Shown: positions 1 to 8,204 of the stretch, in pieces
Position numbering within the stretch: the first letter of the stretch is position 1
Layout of the letters: each line of letters opens with the position of its first letter
NCBI GenBank assembly: GCA_023458055.1
Contig: JAEXAW010000094.1
Span: 1 to 64,000 of the forward strand
Origin: Pseudomonadota bacterium
GTDB taxonomy: Bacteria; Pseudomonadota; Alphaproteobacteria; Sphingomonadales; Sphingomonadaceae
Reading direction: 5' to 3'
Length of the DNA: 64,000 nucleotides
Position numbers and translations under genes: made by a program
Notes under the pieces: model-generated
What the model was told of the DNA's origin: nothing
Databases searched by the model: none
The model's input: only the letters and a program-made list of their open reading frames with translations

Positions 1-8
1 TGCAGATT

Positions 9-206
9 ATGGTTCGCGATAACAATGTCGATCAGGCCCTTCGTGCGCTCAAGAAGAAGCTTCAGCGGGAAGGTGTTTATCGCGAAATGAAGCTGCGCCG
101 CCATTATGAAAAGCCGAGCGAAAAGAAAGCGCGCGAAAAGGCCGCTGCTGTTCGCCGCGCGCGCAAGATGGAACGCAAGCGCATGGAGCGTGACGGCATC
201 AAATAA
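9..206 (+). CDS. rpsU: 30S ribosomal protein bS21
   Basis: The 65-residue product has the bS21 signature: it begins MVRDNNVDQALRALKKKLQR and ends in a strongly basic tail rich in Arg and Lys. bS21 binds the 30S subunit near the anti-Shine-Dalgarno end of 16S rRNA and helps initiation. Length matches the alphaproteobacterial family (about 65-70 aa). The gene is followed by a hairpin plus T-run, so it is probably transcribed as a short unit. Its upstream region lies outside the window, and the start ATG is only 8 bases from the window edge. Confidence 0.97.
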   Translation: MVRDNNVDQALRALKKKLQREGVYREMKLRRHYEKPSEKKAREKAAAVRRARKMERKRMERDGIK

Positions 207-255
207 GCCGCACGAAACGCCCGGACCAGCCGGGTATGTTCCAGCGAATCGAATG

Positions 256-282
256 AGGCGGGCCTTGGGTCCGCCTTTTTTC
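256..282 (+). terminator. Rho-independent terminator after rpsU
   Basis: A six-base stem (AGGCGG paired with CCGCCT) with a nine-base loop is followed directly by six T residues. It lies 50 bases after the rpsU stop. Confidence 0.85.
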
Positions 283-382
283 GTTGGGTGCTGCGGGGCG
301 AAATCCGGCCTTGCTCTTGAAGGCTACCCGGTTATATGCCGCGACCAGCAACTTCGCGCATCCGCGTTCAAAGGGGAATCCC

Positions 383-913
383 ATGTCGACAGTCACCGCC
401 GTTCCACTTCCTCCGGTCAAGAAAAGCGCCTTGACGACGCTGTGGCTGAGCCTGCTGCTGCTCGCCGCACTCGGCCTTGGCTATGGCTGGTGGACGTCGA
501 AGACGCCGACGATCGACTTTCAGGTGGTGAAGGAAGGTGCGGGCCCCAGCCCGACCGACGCGGACATCGCGCTCATCAAATATGAAGGCAAGCTCGACAA
601 CGGCACCGTGTTCGATGCCCAACCGCAAGCGCCGATGCCCGTCGCCGGTTCGATCCCCGGCTTTTCGGAAGCGCTGAAGCGGATGAAAAAGGGCGGCCAT
701 TACAAGGTCAGCATTCCGCCGGAACTCGGTTATGGCCGTGAAGAAAAGCGCGACCAGTCTGGCAAGGTCGTGCTCCCCGCCAACAGCACGCTTCACTTCG
801 ACGTCGAACTGCTCGATTTCAAATCGCAGGCCGAAGTTGAAGCGATGCAGCAGATGATGCAGCAGCAGATGATGCAGCAACAACAGGGTCAGGCCGCGCC
901 GAAGGGGCGTTAA
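383..913 (+). CDS. FKBP-type peptidyl-prolyl cis-trans isomerase, membrane anchored
   Basis: The protein (176 aa) has one hydrophobic segment at about residues 11-32, which should anchor it in the inner membrane facing the periplasm. An FKBP domain follows, with the family pattern VFDAQPQ...IPGFSEALKRMKKGG...IPPELGYG and NSTLHFDVELLDF. FKBPs isomerise X-Pro bonds and assist folding of exported proteins. The C-terminus is a Gln/Met-rich tail (repeats of QQMMQQQ), which is low complexity. I chose the ATG at 383 because AAGGGGAA sits just upstream and the longer reading has no family similarity. A palindromic repeat follows the gene. Confidence 0.9.
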   Translation: MSTVTAVPLPPVKKSALTTLWLSLLLLAALGLGYGWWTSKTPTIDFQVVKEGAGPSPTDADIALIKYEGKLDNGTVFDAQPQAPMPVAGSIPGFSEALKRMKKGGHYKVSIPPELGYGREEKRDQSGKVVLPANSTLHFDVELLDFKSQAEVEAMQQMMQQQMMQQQQGQAAPKGR

Positions 914-936
914 GCGGAACGTGTTAGAATAAAATT

Positions 937-1026
937 CGTCATTGCGAGCGCCGCAGGCGCGCGGCAATCCAGTGTTGCGGATACCGCCCTAGATTGCCGC
1001 GCCAGCTACGCTGGCTCGCAATGACG
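937..1026. repeat. 90-bp imperfect palindromic repeat (REP/MITE-like)
   Basis: The ends are exact 13-base inverted copies (CGTCATTGCGAGC at 937 and GCTCGCAATGACG ending at 1026), and GC-rich inner arms can also pair (GCGGCAATCC with AGATTGCCGC). The element sits between two convergent genes and ends in a T-run, so it could also terminate transcription from the FKBP gene. Short palindromes with this type of end are common between genes in sphingomonads. Confidence 0.75.
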
Positions 1027-1072
1027 TTTTTGTTTTAGAAGTAGGACGCGGCCTGCCTTATGCCGCCACGCC

Positions 1073-1966
1073 TTACTTGGCCTCGCTCGGGTGCGTTCGC
1101 AAACTCGTGCCCGCGCGGCCATCGCGCATCTTGGTGAACCAGCTAATCGGATTATACCATTGGGCATCGCCGTTCATCGAAAAGGTAATCATTTCGGCGC
1201 GCCCGCCGATATTTTCCCACGGGATCGGGCCACCAAGACCGCCGCGGTCGGCGGAGACGCGGCTGTCGGCGCTGCCGTCGCGATTGTCGCCCATCACGAA
1301 CACATGGCCATCGGGTACAATCACCGGTCCATAATCATCCGCCTCGCTATAACCGACGCCTAGGTCGATAGTGTTGTAGCTGACGCCGTTGGGGAGCGTT
1401 TCGCGGATGATCGGAAGATCACATACCTGCTTGCCCTCAGCAGTTGTGGTGCGGCGACCCGGAAAATGGGCGTCATCACATGGCGCGTTGGTATCGACCG
1501 GGATCTGCATATTGGGCTGCTGTTCGCGTTTGATCGGCGTGTCATTAAGGATGACCTCGCCGCCGCGTACCTCGATACGATCGCCCGGAAGGCCGATCAC
1601 GCGCTTGATCCAATCCTCGCGACGTCCCGTAGGTTCGAGTATGATGATATCGCCGCGCTGGGGCATCTTGCCGGCCAGCCGTCCGCTGGTTTCCGGCATC
1701 AGGTGAAAACTCGGCGCGGTATAGGACCAGCCATAGGGATATTTGGTCACCACCAGCCGGTCGCCGACGAGGAGGTTCGGCATCATCGATTCCGACGGGA
1801 TGTAGAAAGGCTTGACGATGAAGCTATGGACAAACAGCACCGCGAGGATGAGCAGCGCGACGCTTTTCAGTTCGCTCAGCCAGTTGACCTTGTCGTCATC
1901 CTTGGCCTTGATCTCGGTGGCGGGGATCTCGGTGTCGGGCACGTCGGTGGTTTTGATGTCAGTCAC
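1073..1966 (-). CDS. lepB: Signal peptidase I
   Basis: Type I leader peptidase of 297 aa, cleaving signal peptides from exported preproteins at the periplasmic face of the inner membrane. A transmembrane segment spans about residues 33-50. Box B has the nucleophile Ser60 (PSESMMPNL), box D carries the general base Lys121 (DWIKRVIGLPGD), and box E is VFVMGDNRDGSADSR near residue 225. The acidic N-terminal extension before the membrane segment is common in alphaproteobacteria. The gene is last in the reverse-strand run pyrE-pdxJ-acpS-lepB, 8 bases after acpS. Confidence 0.97.
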   Translation of the reverse strand: MTDIKTTDVPDTEIPATEIKAKDDDKVNWLSELKSVALLILAVLFVHSFIVKPFYIPSESMMPNLLVGDRLVVTKYPYGWSYTAPSFHLMPETSGRLAGKMPQRGDIIILEPTGRREDWIKRVIGLPGDRIEVRGGEVILNDTPIKREQQPNMQIPVDTNAPCDDAHFPGRRTTTAEGKQVCDLPIIRETLPNGVSYNTIDLGVGYSEADDYGPVIVPDGHVFVMGDNRDGSADSRVSADRGGLGGPIPWENIGGRAEMITFSMNGDAQWYNPISWFTKMRDGRAGTSLRTHPSEAK

Positions 1967-1974
1967 GGAGAGGT

Positions 1975-2394
1975 CTATTCTTTCCAGGTGGCGGGCGCCG
2001 GGTGCGCCTCGATAATGACGAAGGCTTGTGCCCAGGGATGGTCGTCGGTCAAGGTCAAATGTACGGTTGCGACCATGCCGGGCGGGGTTATTTCGTCGAG
2101 TCGGGCCTTGGCACCGCCCGTCAGTGCCAGCGTCGGCGCGCCCGAGGGAGCGTTGACCACGCCGATATCCTTCATGAACACGCCGCGCTTGAACCCTGTG
2201 CCGACCGCCTTTGAAAACGCCTCCTTGGCGGCGAAGCGTTTGGCGTAGGTTTCGGCGATAGTATAAGGACGCCGCGCGGCCTTGGCGCGTTCCACATCAG
2301 TGAACACGCGGTTTTCAAACCGCTCGCCGAAGCGCTCGAGCGAATTTTTGATGCGCTCGATGTTGCAGAGGTCAGAACCGAGGCCGATGATCAT
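1975..2394 (-). CDS. acpS: Holo-[acyl-carrier-protein] synthase
   Basis: AcpS transfers 4'-phosphopantetheine from CoA to the serine of apo-ACP, activating it for fatty acid synthesis. The 139-aa product starts MIIGLGSDLCNIERI, with Mg-binding Asp8, and has the second motif RFAAKEAFSKAVGTGF with Glu58 and Lys57. Length is close to the family norm (about 120-140 aa). I start at 2394, not at a longer in-frame start inside the upstream repeat, because the core motif begins there. It lies between pdxJ and lepB, the usual alphaproteobacterial order. Confidence 0.96.
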   Translation of the reverse strand: MIIGLGSDLCNIERIKNSLERFGERFENRVFTDVERAKAARRPYTIAETYAKRFAAKEAFSKAVGTGFKRGVFMKDIGVVNAPSGAPTLALTGGAKARLDEITPPGMVATVHLTLTDDHPWAQAFVIIEAHPAPATWKE

Positions 2395-2400
2395 GCTAAT

Positions 2401-2527
2401 CCTCCCCGGGACGGGAGGGGGACCCCGCCCGCAGGGCGTGGTGGAGGGGGCTTTCCGCCCGCGCTGCGTCAAACCGAGAACCCCCTCCGTCAGAGCTGTG
2501 CACTGCCACCTCCCCGTCCCGGAGAGG
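2401..2527. repeat. ~127-bp palindromic intergenic repeat between pdxJ and acpS
   Basis: Outer arms CCTCCCCGGGACGGGAGG and CCTCCCCGTCCCGGAGAGG are inverted copies. The inside contains a second pair of arms (GGTGGAGGGGG with CCCCCTCCGTC). It forms a long, very GC-rich imperfect hairpin and separates two genes of an otherwise tight operon, so it will be transcribed with them. Confidence 0.75.
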
Positions 2528-2544
2528 ATTGATCGAGGTCGCGC

Positions 2545-3276
2545 TCACCGCGCCGCATCCATCAGGCTACGCATTTTGGCGACGCTCGCCTCCAGCCCAT
2601 CGAAAATCGCCTCGCCGATGAGGAAATGGCCGATATTGAGTTCGGCAAGCTGCGGGATGGCGGCAATCGGCACCACATTATCATAAGTAAGGCCATGCCC
2701 CGCGTGCGGCTCGATGCCATTTTTGGCGGCCAATGCTGCGGCGTCGGTGATGCGTTTCAGTTCGGCCGCGCGCGCCTCGCCGTCCAGATGCGCATAGCGG
2801 CCAGTGTGAAATTCGACCACCGGAGCCTTCAATCGAATCGCGGCTTCAACCTGTTTGGGGTCGGGTTCGATAAACAGGCTGACGCGGATATTGGCCTCGC
2901 TCAATCGCGCGATGAACGGCATCAAGTGATTATCCTGCCCCGCCGCATCAAGCCCGCCTTCGGTGGTGCGTTCCTCGCGCCGTTCTGGGACGATGCAGGC
3001 GGCGTGGGGTTTGTGGCGGAGCGCAATCTCCAGCATTTCCTCGGTCGCGGCCATTTCGAGGTTGAGCGGAATGGTGAGCGCGCCCATCAGCGCGGCAATA
3101 TCTTCATCGCGGATATGGCGGCGGTCTTCGCGCAGATGGGCGGTGATGCCGTCCGCGCCTGCCTTGGCGGCAATCAGCGCCGCCTTGACCGGATCAGGAT
3201 GGTCGCCGCCGCGCGCATTGCGGATGGTCGCGACATGGTCGATGTTGACGCCTAACCGCAGATGCGGCGGTGACAA
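2545..3276 (-). CDS. pdxJ: Pyridoxine 5'-phosphate synthase
   Basis: PdxJ condenses 1-deoxyxylulose 5-phosphate with 3-amino-2-oxopropyl phosphate to give pyridoxine 5'-phosphate in the DXP-dependent vitamin B6 pathway. The (beta/alpha)8 protein shows LRLGVNIDHVATIRNARGG at the N-terminus, then EPDPKQVEAA, VEFHTGRYA and a phosphate-site region GIEPHAGHGLTYDNV. I place the start at a TTG (3276), giving 243 aa, because no ATG lies between the pyrE stop and the conserved N-terminus and this length fits the family. It follows pyrE by 7 bases. Confidence 0.93.
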   Translation of the reverse strand: MSPPHLRLGVNIDHVATIRNARGGDHPDPVKAALIAAKAGADGITAHLREDRRHIRDEDIAALMGALTIPLNLEMAATEEMLEIALRHKPHAACIVPERREERTTEGGLDAAGQDNHLMPFIARLSEANIRVSLFIEPDPKQVEAAIRLKAPVVEFHTGRYAHLDGEARAAELKRITDAAALAAKNGIEPHAGHGLTYDNVVPIAAIPQLAELNIGHFLIGEAIFDGLEASVAKMRSLMDAAR

Positions 3277-3283
3277 GCTAGGA

Positions 3284-3877
3284 TCAGCCAGCGTCCTTCT
3301 CCTTGCGGCTGCCGGGCTTGGCCGCCGGAATGGCGGCGAGCGCGGCCGGGATTTCGTCGGCGGCATAAGTCGGGAAGTTGAACTGGACCAGCGGTATGAA
3401 CGGTACGCCGAGATCAACCGCGCCTGCGGTGCGGTCGACCAACGCTGCGGCCGCCACGACCACGCCGCCCGCCGCCTCAATGGCCTTGATCGCCTCGCGC
3501 GAAGACAGGCCGGTGGTTACCACATCTTCAACCATCAGCACTTTTTGCCCCGGCTTTATATCAAAGCCGCGGCGCAATTCGAACGTGCCGGTCGGGCGTT
3601 CAAGGAAGATCGCGTCGACGCCGAGCGCGCGGCCCATCTCATGGCCGATAATGACGCCGCCCATCGCGGGCGAGACCACAATGTCGATTTGCGAACGCAG
3701 GTCGCGCGGCAGCTTTTGCGCAAGCGCCACTGCAAGTCTGCCGCCGCGTTCGGCGCTCATCAACACGCGCGCGCATTGCAGATAATGGGCGCTGTGCCGC
3801 CCCGAGGACAAAATGAAATGGCCTTCAAGAAGGGCGTCAGACGCCCGGAATTCCGACAAGATTTCTTCTTCGGTCAT
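3284..3877 (-). CDS. pyrE: Orotate phosphoribosyltransferase
   Basis: PyrE makes orotidine 5'-phosphate from orotate and PRPP in de novo pyrimidine synthesis. The 197-aa product carries the PRPP-binding signature VLMVEDVVTTG at residues 113-123, preceded by SPAMGGVIIGHEMGRALG and the flexible catalytic loop around FLERPTGTFELRRGF. It is the first gene of the reverse-strand run with pdxJ, acpS and lepB. The roughly 250 bases upstream are shared with the divergent cytochrome oxidase locus and must hold both promoters. Confidence 0.96.
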   Translation of the reverse strand: MTEEEILSEFRASDALLEGHFILSSGRHSAHYLQCARVLMSAERGGRLAVALAQKLPRDLRSQIDIVVSPAMGGVIIGHEMGRALGVDAIFLERPTGTFELRRGFDIKPGQKVLMVEDVVTTGLSSREAIKAIEAAGGVVVAAAALVDRTAGAVDLGVPFIPLVQFNFPTYAADEIPAALAAIPAAKPGSRKEKDAG

Positions 3878-4127
3878 GGAGATTATAGGACTTTCTGTTG
3901 CTCTGCCGGACCCGCTACGACGAAAAATGCGGGTTTGATATGGAAAATAGTGTTAGAGATGCTTGAGGCAAGCGGCAAGCGCGGTTATAGGCGGCCCGAT
4001 AACCGGATTTTTGTGCCTCTTTTCGGGGGCGGGAATCTTATACCAACCGGGCGGATATCGGCGATTGTCGGGGGCCGTCTGGACCCATCCACCCGGACGG
4101 GCGCTAACAGGGTTAAATCGGGACGAG

Positions 4128-5318
4128 ATGATGAAAATTAAAGGGATTTTGCTGGCTGCATCGCTTATGATGGCCAGCGCGGCAGGGGCTCAGACAGCCA
4201 CGCCGGCACAGCCGACCGCGACGCCGTCGGCGCCGCAACAGCAAACCGGACCGACCCCGGAAGGACTCGCGCCGGCTGAAGCCGTGGTTGCCGTTCCGGC
4301 GCCGAGCGCACCGACTGCAACCGCGCAGCCGACTCCGGCTCCTGCCAATCCGACTGCGGCGAATGCGCCCGCAACCGCCAACGCCGGAGCCAAGGGCAGC
4401 TATGTTCCGATGAAGCCGACTCCGGGCATCGGCCAGCCGATCGATGGCGCGATCGACGTCCAGCGTCAGGTCACCCCGAATGGCGAATATGCCTATAAGC
4501 TCAACAATTATATCCTGTTGCCGATCATCACGTTCATTTCGTTGCTGGTGCTCGGCCTCCTTCTTTTCGTCGTCGCGCGCTATCGTCGGGGGGCCAATCC
4601 GACCCCGTCGAAAACCTCGCACAATACGCTCATCGAAGTCATCTGGACGCTGGTTCCGATCCTCGTCCTGATCGGCGTGGCGATCCCCTCGATCAGCCTC
4701 ATTGCCAAGCAATATAAGCCCGCGCCCAAGGATGCGGTGACGATCAAGGTCACCGGATATCAATGGTATTGGGGGTATCAATATCCCGACCATGGCGGGT
4801 TCGAGCTGATTTCGAAGATGCTCCCCGACGATCAGGCGAAGGCCAATGGCGAGCCGACCCACCTTGCGGTCGACAATCGCATGGTCGTTCCCGTCGGCAA
4901 GCCGGTCAAACTGCTCGTCACCGGCGCGGACGTAATCCACAGCTTTGCTGTTCCCGCTTTCTGGACCAAGATCGACGCGGTTCCGGGCCGTATCAACGAA
5001 GTGACCTTCACGGTTGATCGTCCGGGCGTTTATTATGGCCAATGTTCGGAGCTTTGCGGCGTCGATCATGGCTATATGCCGATCGCGGTCGAAGCCTTGC
5101 CGCAGGACAAGTTTGAACAATGGGTTGCCTTTAATGGCGGCACCATGCCGAGCGCCGCTCCGGCTGCTGCTGCTGCTCCCGCCGCTGCCCCAGCGGCGGC
5201 AGCGCCCGCAGCGGCTCCTGCTCCCGCAGCGGATGCAAAGGCGGCTCCGGCAACTGAAACCAAGGCTGCGCCTGCAGCCGCTGCACCGGCGGCTCCTGCT
5301 GCTGAAGCCAAGAAATAA
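4128..5318 (+). CDS. ctaC: Cytochrome c oxidase subunit II
   Basis: Subunit II of the aa3-type oxidase, which accepts electrons from cytochrome c at the CuA centre. From the ATG at 4128 the 396-aa product has a signal peptide (LLAASLMMASAAGAQ), a Pro/Ala/Thr-rich linker to about residue 100, two membrane helices, the aromatic patch YQWYWGYQY, and the CuA ligands: a His in DVIHSF and GQCSELCGVDHGYM. A long Ala/Pro-rich C-terminal tail follows. Both low-complexity extensions are larger than in textbook subunit II. Longer upstream starts lack a signal peptide. It is the first gene of the oxidase operon. Confidence 0.96.
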   Translation: MMKIKGILLAASLMMASAAGAQTATPAQPTATPSAPQQQTGPTPEGLAPAEAVVAVPAPSAPTATAQPTPAPANPTAANAPATANAGAKGSYVPMKPTPGIGQPIDGAIDVQRQVTPNGEYAYKLNNYILLPIITFISLLVLGLLLFVVARYRRGANPTPSKTSHNTLIEVIWTLVPILVLIGVAIPSISLIAKQYKPAPKDAVTIKVTGYQWYWGYQYPDHGGFELISKMLPDDQAKANGEPTHLAVDNRMVVPVGKPVKLLVTGADVIHSFAVPAFWTKIDAVPGRINEVTFTVDRPGVYYGQCSELCGVDHGYMPIAVEALPQDKFEQWVAFNGGTMPSAAPAAAAAPAAAPAAAAPAAAPAPAADAKAAPATETKAAPAAAAPAAPAAEAKK

Positions 5319-5330
5319 GGGTTTGTGACC

Positions 5331-7001
5331 ATGACCGATATCACAGCAAATCCCGCAGATTTCCATGATGACCACGCGCATCATGATGCGGACCACAAGC
5401 CGGGCTTTTTCGCCCGCTGGTTCATGTCCACCAACCATAAGGACATCGGCACGCTCTATCTCATCTTCGCTATCGTTGCGGGGATCATCGGCAGCACGCT
5501 GTCGGGGATGATGCGCGTTGAGTTGATGCACCCGGGTATCCAGCATCTTGGCAATTGGGTCAGCTTTTTCGGCGGCGATCCGGCCGACCTTACCCAGGCC
5601 AAGCATTTGTGGAACGTGCTGATTACCGCGCACGGCCTCATCATGATCTTCTTCATGGTGATGCCCGCAATGATCGGCGGCTTTGGTAACTGGTTCGTAC
5701 CCATCATGATCGGTGCGCCGGATATGGCGTTCCCGCGCATGAACAATATCAGCTTCTGGCTGCTTCCGCCCGCGTTCATCCTGATGCTCGGTTCAAGCTT
5801 CGTACCGGGTGGTCTTGGCCATGGTGCGGGCACCGGCTGGACCATGTATGCGCCGCTTTCGACCACCGGTTCGCCGGGGCCTGCGGTGGATATGGCGATT
5901 TTGTCGATGCACTTGGCGGGTGCAAGCTCGATCCTGGGTGCGATCAACTTCATCACCACCATTTTCAACATGCGTGCCCCCGGCATGACCATCAACAAGA
6001 TGCCCTTGTTCGTATGGTCGGTGCTGGTGACCGCATTCCTGCTGCTCTTGTCGCTGCCGGTTCTTGCAGCTGCAATCACCATGCTGCTCACCGACCGTAA
6101 CTTCGGCACGACCTTCTACACGGCGTCGGGCGGCGGTGATCCGGTGCTTTACCAGCATCTCTTCTGGTTCTTCGGCCACCCCGAAGTGTACATCATGATC
6201 CTGCCCGGTTTCGGCATGATCAGCCACATCGTTTCGACCTTCAGCCGCAAGCCGGTGTTCGGCTATCTCGGCATGGCCTATGCGATGGTCGCGATCGGCG
6301 TGGTAGGCTTCATCGTGTGGGCGCACCACATGTTCACCACCGGCATGAGCGTCAATACGAAGATGTACTTCACCGCAGCAACGATGGTGATCGCGGTGCC
6401 GACCGGCATCAAGATCTTCTCGTGGATTGCGACGATGTGGGGCGGTTCGCTCTCGTTCAAGACCCCGATGGTCTGGGCTTTGGGCTTCATCTTCATGTTC
6501 ACCGTAGGCGGTGTGACCGGTGTGGTCCTCGCCAATGGCGGCGTCGACAGCTATATGCACGATACCTATTATGTGATCGCGCACTTCCACTATGTGTTGT
6601 CGCTGGGTGCGGTGTTCGCGCTGTTCGCCGGCTTCTATTACTGGTTCCCGAAAATGTCGGGCAAGATGATGAACGAAGCGCTCGGCCACCTCCACTTCTG
6701 GGTGTTCTTCATCGGCGTGAACATGATCTTCTTCCCGATGCACTTCCTCGGTAACCAGGGCATGCCGCGTCGCTATCCCGACTTCGCCGAAGGCTATGCC
6801 TATTGGAACTATTTCGCATCGGTCGGCTATATGATCACGATCCTTGGGGTTGGTATCTTCTTCCTCAACCTGATCTGGTCGCTGATGGCGGGCAAGAAGG
6901 CTGCGGATAATCCGTGGGGCGAAGGCGCAACGACGCTCGAATGGACCTTGTCCTCGCCGCCGCCCTACCACCAGTTTGAAACCCTGCCGCGGATCGCCTG
7001 A
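5331..7001 (+). CDS. ctaD: Cytochrome c oxidase subunit I
   Basis: Catalytic haem-copper subunit with 12 predicted membrane helices (556 aa). Visible landmarks are STNHKDIGTLYL, the low-spin haem a ligand region LITAHGLIMIFF, the CuB/cross-linked motif WFFGHPEVYI, the K-channel region, VWAHHMFTTG and the haem ligands in DTYYVIAHFHYVLS. An in-frame GTG lies two codons upstream, but the ATG at 5331 has AAGG about 10 bases before it. It follows ctaC by 12 bases and is followed by a hairpin terminator. Confidence 0.97.
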   Translation: MTDITANPADFHDDHAHHDADHKPGFFARWFMSTNHKDIGTLYLIFAIVAGIIGSTLSGMMRVELMHPGIQHLGNWVSFFGGDPADLTQAKHLWNVLITAHGLIMIFFMVMPAMIGGFGNWFVPIMIGAPDMAFPRMNNISFWLLPPAFILMLGSSFVPGGLGHGAGTGWTMYAPLSTTGSPGPAVDMAILSMHLAGASSILGAINFITTIFNMRAPGMTINKMPLFVWSVLVTAFLLLLSLPVLAAAITMLLTDRNFGTTFYTASGGGDPVLYQHLFWFFGHPEVYIMILPGFGMISHIVSTFSRKPVFGYLGMAYAMVAIGVVGFIVWAHHMFTTGMSVNTKMYFTAATMVIAVPTGIKIFSWIATMWGGSLSFKTPMVWALGFIFMFTVGGVTGVVLANGGVDSYMHDTYYVIAHFHYVLSLGAVFALFAGFYYWFPKMSGKMMNEALGHLHFWVFFIGVNMIFFPMHFLGNQGMPRRYPDFAEGYAYWNYFASVGYMITILGVGIFFLNLIWSLMAGKKAADNPWGEGATTLEWTLSSPPPYHQFETLPRIA

Positions 7002-7036
7002 TCCAACGACAGGTTTTGACGAAAAATTTTGGGGGA

Positions 7037-7065
7037 GGGGCTGGTCCGCAGGACTGGCCCCTTTT
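7037..7065 (+). terminator. Hairpin terminator after ctaD
   Basis: An 11-bp stem (GGGGCTGGTCC / GGACTGGCCCC, two G-U pairs) with loop GCA is followed by TTTT. It may attenuate transcription between ctaCD and the ctaB-ctaG-ctaE part of the locus. Confidence 0.75.
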
Positions 7066-7132
7066 CCAGTAACGCAGATGCGGTAGGGGCGGATATAAGC
7101 TGGCCTCCCGCAGACATTGATTGAACAGGCAG

Positions 7133-8065
7133 ATGGCAACCCCCGTAACCCCATTTTCGGAACAGACGCTTCCGGCGGACTGGCGTGATTTTTTTGCGCT
7201 GACCAAGCCGCGCGTGATGAGCCTTGTGGTGTTCACGGCCCTGTGCGGCCTGCTCGCGTCGGGCGTCCGGATGCCGTTCATTTTGGGCTTCACCGCCATT
7301 CTTGCGATTGCGCTCGGGGCAGGGGCGAGCGGCGCGCTCAACCAATGGTATGAGGCCGAACTTGATGCCAAGATGAAGCGCACCGCCGGGCGACCGCTTC
7401 CGGCCGGGCGCATGGAAAAAACCTCCGCGCTCCATTTCGGTGTCGGCCTTGCGGTGTTTTCGGTGCTGCTGATGGGACTTGCGACCAACTGGCTTGCGGC
7501 TGCTGTGCTGGCGGGTTCGATCCTCTTCTACGTGGTCATTTACACCATCTGGCTAAAGCCGCGCACGCCGCAGAATATCGTGATCGGCGGCGCTGCCGGT
7601 GCCTTCCCGCCGATGATCGGTTGGGCGGCGGCGACCGGCCATATCAGCTTGCTGCCTTTCCTCCTCTTCCTCCTGATCTTCTTCTGGACCCCGCCGCATT
7701 TCTGGAGCCTCGCGCTGTTCGTGCGTTCGGACTACGCCAATGCGGGCATCCCGATGCTGCCGGTGGTTGCGGGGCAAAAGACTACGCGCAACCAGATCAT
7801 GCTCTATACGCTGATCATGGCCGCGACCGCGATTGCGCCCTGGCCGCTTGGGCTCACCGGTGCGATCTACGGAATGACCGCGACCGTCATGAGCGCGGTG
7901 TTTGCCTTGCTCGCCTTGCGCGTCGGTATGGGAACTGCGACCGATCCCGCCGAGATGCGCGCCGAAAAGCAGTTGTTCGGCTTTTCGATCCTCTATCTTT
8001 TCGTGCTGTTCGGCGCGGTCGTCGCCGACCGCCTGCTGCTCGCACCCGGAGTTCATTATGTCTGA
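7133..8065 (+). CDS. ctaB: Protohaem IX farnesyltransferase (haem O synthase)
   Basis: UbiA-family membrane prenyltransferase that adds a farnesyl group to haem b, making haem O for the oxidase. The ~310-aa protein starts near DFFALTKPRVMSLVVFTALCG and carries the prenyl-diphosphate Asp-rich region (GALNQWYEAELDAKMKRTAGRPLP) and the motif PHFWSLALFVRSDYANAGIPMLP, both typical of CtaB. A TTG lies four codons upstream, but the ATG at 7133 fits the family start. The 3' end overlaps the next small gene by 8 bases. Confidence 0.95.
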   Translation: MATPVTPFSEQTLPADWRDFFALTKPRVMSLVVFTALCGLLASGVRMPFILGFTAILAIALGAGASGALNQWYEAELDAKMKRTAGRPLPAGRMEKTSALHFGVGLAVFSVLLMGLATNWLAAAVLAGSILFYVVIYTIWLKPRTPQNIVIGGAAGAFPPMIGWAAATGHISLLPFLLFLLIFFWTPPHFWSLALFVRSDYANAGIPMLPVVAGQKTTRNQIMLYTLIMAATAIAPWPLGLTGAIYGMTATVMSAVFALLALRVGMGTATDPAEMRAEKQLFGFSILYLFVLFGAVVADRLLLAPGVHYV

Positions 8066-8204
8066 TATCGAGCCGCCCTTTAACGAGCAGGAATATCGCC
8101 GTCGCCAGCGGGCCCGCGCGCTCGTGACCGCGCTCATCCTCGGCGGCTTCGTGCTCCTCTTCTATCTGATCACAATCGCGAAAATAAAGAATGGCATGGC
8201 ATGA
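8058..8204 (+). CDS. Small CoxF-like membrane protein of the oxidase operon
   Basis: The 48-residue product (MSDIEPPFNEQEYRRRQRAR...) has a charged N-terminus and one membrane helix at about residues 22-42. A small one-helix protein at this place, between ctaB and ctaG, is common in alphaproteobacterial cox operons and is sometimes named CoxF. It overlaps ctaB by 8 bases and ctaG by 4 (ATGA), so it is translationally coupled to both. The function is not established; a role in oxidase assembly is inferred from position. Confidence 0.8.
   Translation: MSDIEPPFNEQEYRRRQRARALVTALILGGFVLLFYLITIAKIKNGMA

Noticed and set aside
4113..5633. Long open frame (506 codons) on the reverse strand across ctaC/ctaD
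   Set aside because: It is the reverse complement of clearly recognisable ctaC and the start of ctaD in GC-rich DNA; its product is Arg/His-rich and matches no family.
5793..7154. Long reverse-strand frame opposite ctaD
   Set aside because: Shadow of the conserved oxidase subunit I gene; the translated product has the charged, repetitive composition of antisense to a membrane protein.
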